A stretch of 6,352 nt of DNA from contig JAEEWY010000086.1 in the NCBI GenBank assembly GCA_016291275.1, positions 1-6,352 on the forward strand. The letters are read 5' to 3'. This stretch comes from Methanobrevibacter sp. (lineage in GTDB: Archaea > Methanobacteriota > Methanobacteria > Methanobacteriales > Methanobacteriaceae). This document shows positions 5,576-6,352 of the stretch, one piece after another (the first letter of the stretch is position 1; the number at the start of each line of letters is the position of its first letter). Both the position numbers and the translations under genes were made by a program. The notes beneath the pieces were generated by a model. That model was not told where the DNA came from. It ran no database searches and saw only the letters and a program-made list of their open reading frames with translations.

Positions 5576-6136
5576 ATGGTTAAAATGAGTGACGTAAACA
5601 AAGATATCGGAATGAGAATTAGAGAATTAAGAGAATTGTCCGATATTACAACAGAAGAAATTGCTAAAGAACTTGATGTAGACGAAGAAACTTATATTTC
5701 ATATGAAAATGGTATTATTGACATTCCAGCTAGTTTCTTATACCAAATTGCACAGATTTTCAATGTTGATTTAGCTTTGATTCTTACTGGTGAAGAAACT
5801 CGTATGACTTATTTTGATGTAACAAGAGCAGACAAAGGTTTTGCTGTTGACAGAAGGAAAGAATATAAGTATGAAAACTTATGTAAGAAATTTGTTCATA
5901 AAAAAGCTGAAATGTTTATTGTAACTGTTGATCCTAAAGAAGATGCTATTCCTTCTTTGAATTCACATGCAGGTCAAGAATTTAACTATATTCTTGAAGG
6001 AACCGTTAAAATATTCATTAAAGACAATGAGATTATTTTAAACGAAGGAGATTCTATATTCTTTGATGCAACTTGTGAACATGCAATGATTGCTTTAAAT
6101 GATGAAAAAGCTAAATTTTTAGCTGTAATTATGTAA
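5576..6136 (+). CDS. XRE-family helix-turn-helix regulator with cupin sensor domain
   Basis: The protein has 186 residues. Residues 11-70 form an XRE/Cro-type helix-turn-helix (IGMRIRELRELSDITTEEIA, with the recognition region around ETYISYENG, then FLYQIAQIFNVDLALIL). Residues 110-186 form a cupin barrel. Its motif 1 reads NSHAGQEFNYILEG (129-142), giving H131 and E135. Motif 2 (EGDSIFFDATCEHAMIALN, 157-175) gives H169. The first histidine of the usual HxH is Asn129, so metal binding may be altered or absent. Proteins of this architecture are DNA-binding regulators whose cupin domain senses a small molecule. It sits before a probable AMP-forming synthetase on the same strand with no clear terminator between, suggesting it controls that gene. 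The start is uncertain: a second ATG at 5585 (MSDVNKDIG) fits homologs at least as well, and neither start has a good Shine-Dalgarno sequence. Confidence 0.88.
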   Translation: MVKMSDVNKDIGMRIRELRELSDITTEEIAKELDVDEETYISYENGIIDIPASFLYQIAQIFNVDLALILTGEETRMTYFDVTRADKGFAVDRRKEYKYENLCKKFVHKKAEMFIVTVDPKEDAIPSLNSHAGQEFNYILEGTVKIFIKDNEIILNEGDSIFFDATCEHAMIALNDEKAKFLAVIM

Positions 6137-6199
6137 TTAAAATAGAATATAAACAAACAACTGAAATAATGAATATTTAACAAAAATTTACAATAAAAT

Positions 6200-6206
6200 A
6201 AGAAGG
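6200..6206 (+). promoter_or_regulatory. Shine-Dalgarno-like site before the 11-codon ORF
   Basis: AAGAAGG ends four bases before the ATG at 6211. It is purine-rich and better than anything before the XRE-cupin gene, which is why the tiny ORF is taken seriously. Confidence 0.4.
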
Positions 6207-6210
6207 ATTA

Positions 6211-6246
6211 ATGGCTATATTCAAGGGGAGTATTAGCTTAGATTAA
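6211..6246 (+). CDS. Possible 11-residue leader ORF before the synthetase gene
   Basis: The frame reads MAIFKGSISLD and stops at 6244-6246, 14 bases before the synthetase ATG. It has a purine-rich AAGAAGG upstream and contains GGGGAG (6225-6230) inside it. It is out of frame with the synthetase. It could be a leader peptide whose translation couples to the downstream gene, or a chance ORF. No amino-acid run typical of attenuation is present. No homolog is recognised. Confidence 0.25.
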   Translation: MAIFKGSISLD

Positions 6247-6260
6247 AATAGAGTGATAAA

Positions 6261-6352
6261 ATGACATCTTTAATAGGAAACTTTGTAAACAGAGTTGATT
6301 TTAAATCGTACAAGGATTTTTACGATAATTTTGAATTTACTGTACCAAAGGA
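6261..6352 (+). CDS. Probable AMP-forming acyl/acetyl-CoA synthetase (5' end only)
   Basis: Thirty codons and two bases are present before the window ends, with no stop. The start MTSLIGNFVNRVDF followed by SYKDFYDNFEFTVP (residues 16-29) resembles the N-terminus of archaeal AMP-dependent synthetases of the acyl-CoA/acetyl-CoA synthetase group, which activate a carboxylic acid with ATP to an acyl-adenylate and then the CoA thioester. The catalytic motifs lie beyond the window, so this rests on the N-terminal pattern and on its position after an XRE-cupin regulator. GAGTGAT (6251-6257) is the likely ribosome binding site. Confidence 0.6.
   Translation, partial: MTSLIGNFVNRVDFKSYKDFYDNFEFTVPK

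Noticed and set aside
5986..6183. 65-codon antisense frame at the end of the XRE-cupin gene
   Set aside because: It lies antisense to the cupin motifs and has no family match.
6136..6252. Direct repeat ATTAAAATAGA at 6136-6146 and 6242-6252
   Set aside because: The copies are only 11 bases and almost pure A/T, one overlaps a stop codon, and no spacing or symmetry suggests a site.

Overview
The window looks like chromosomal DNA of a low-GC methanogenic archaeon of the Methanobacteriales, most likely Methanobrevibacter or a close relative. The evidence is a geranylgeranyl-reductase family flavoenzyme (archaeal lipids), an archaeal Trm-G10/Trm11-type tRNA methyltransferase, a textbook archaeal C/D box sRNA, very AT-rich spacers with T-rich ends, and protein sequences with a Methanobrevibacter-like character. 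No mobile element, CRISPR array, tRNA or rRNA gene was seen.

Layout. Positions 1-282 are non-coding and hold a compact C/D box guide RNA (about 75-140) followed by T-rich sequence and the promoter of the next gene. Positions 283-2013 encode a membrane-anchored bacterial-type PH-domain protein with an approximately 400-residue Tyr/Asp/Asn/Arg-rich tail that is probably disordered. Positions 2108-3343 encode a geranylgeranyl-reductase family FAD enzyme, and 3432-4466 encode a THUMP-domain tRNA (guanine-10,N2) methyltransferase. All of these are on the + strand. Between 4467 and 4740 two convergent transcription units end, each with a hairpin plus T-tract. Positions 5109-4741 (- strand) encode a 122-residue protein of unknown function ending in a Cys/His cluster. 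A 466-bp divergent spacer follows. Then 5576-6136 (+) encodes an XRE helix-turn-helix plus cupin regulator, and the window ends inside the first 30 codons of what looks like an AMP-forming acyl/acetyl-CoA synthetase (from 6261). An 11-codon ORF with its own ribosome binding site lies just before that gene.

How the parts relate. The sRNA and the methyltransferase both belong to stable-RNA modification. The sRNA guides read in the standard register point at C34 of a CAU-anticodon tRNA and at the decoding-site cytidine equivalent to E. coli 16S C1402. The flavoenzyme fits membrane lipid saturation. The PH protein is a membrane-surface protein of unknown role. The XRE-cupin/synthetase pair looks like a regulator next to the enzyme whose substrate or product it may sense. 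The most interesting items are the dual-target guide RNA, the Tyr-rich tail, the small Cys/His-tailed protein and the short ORF before the synthetase. No wholly new multi-gene system is evident.
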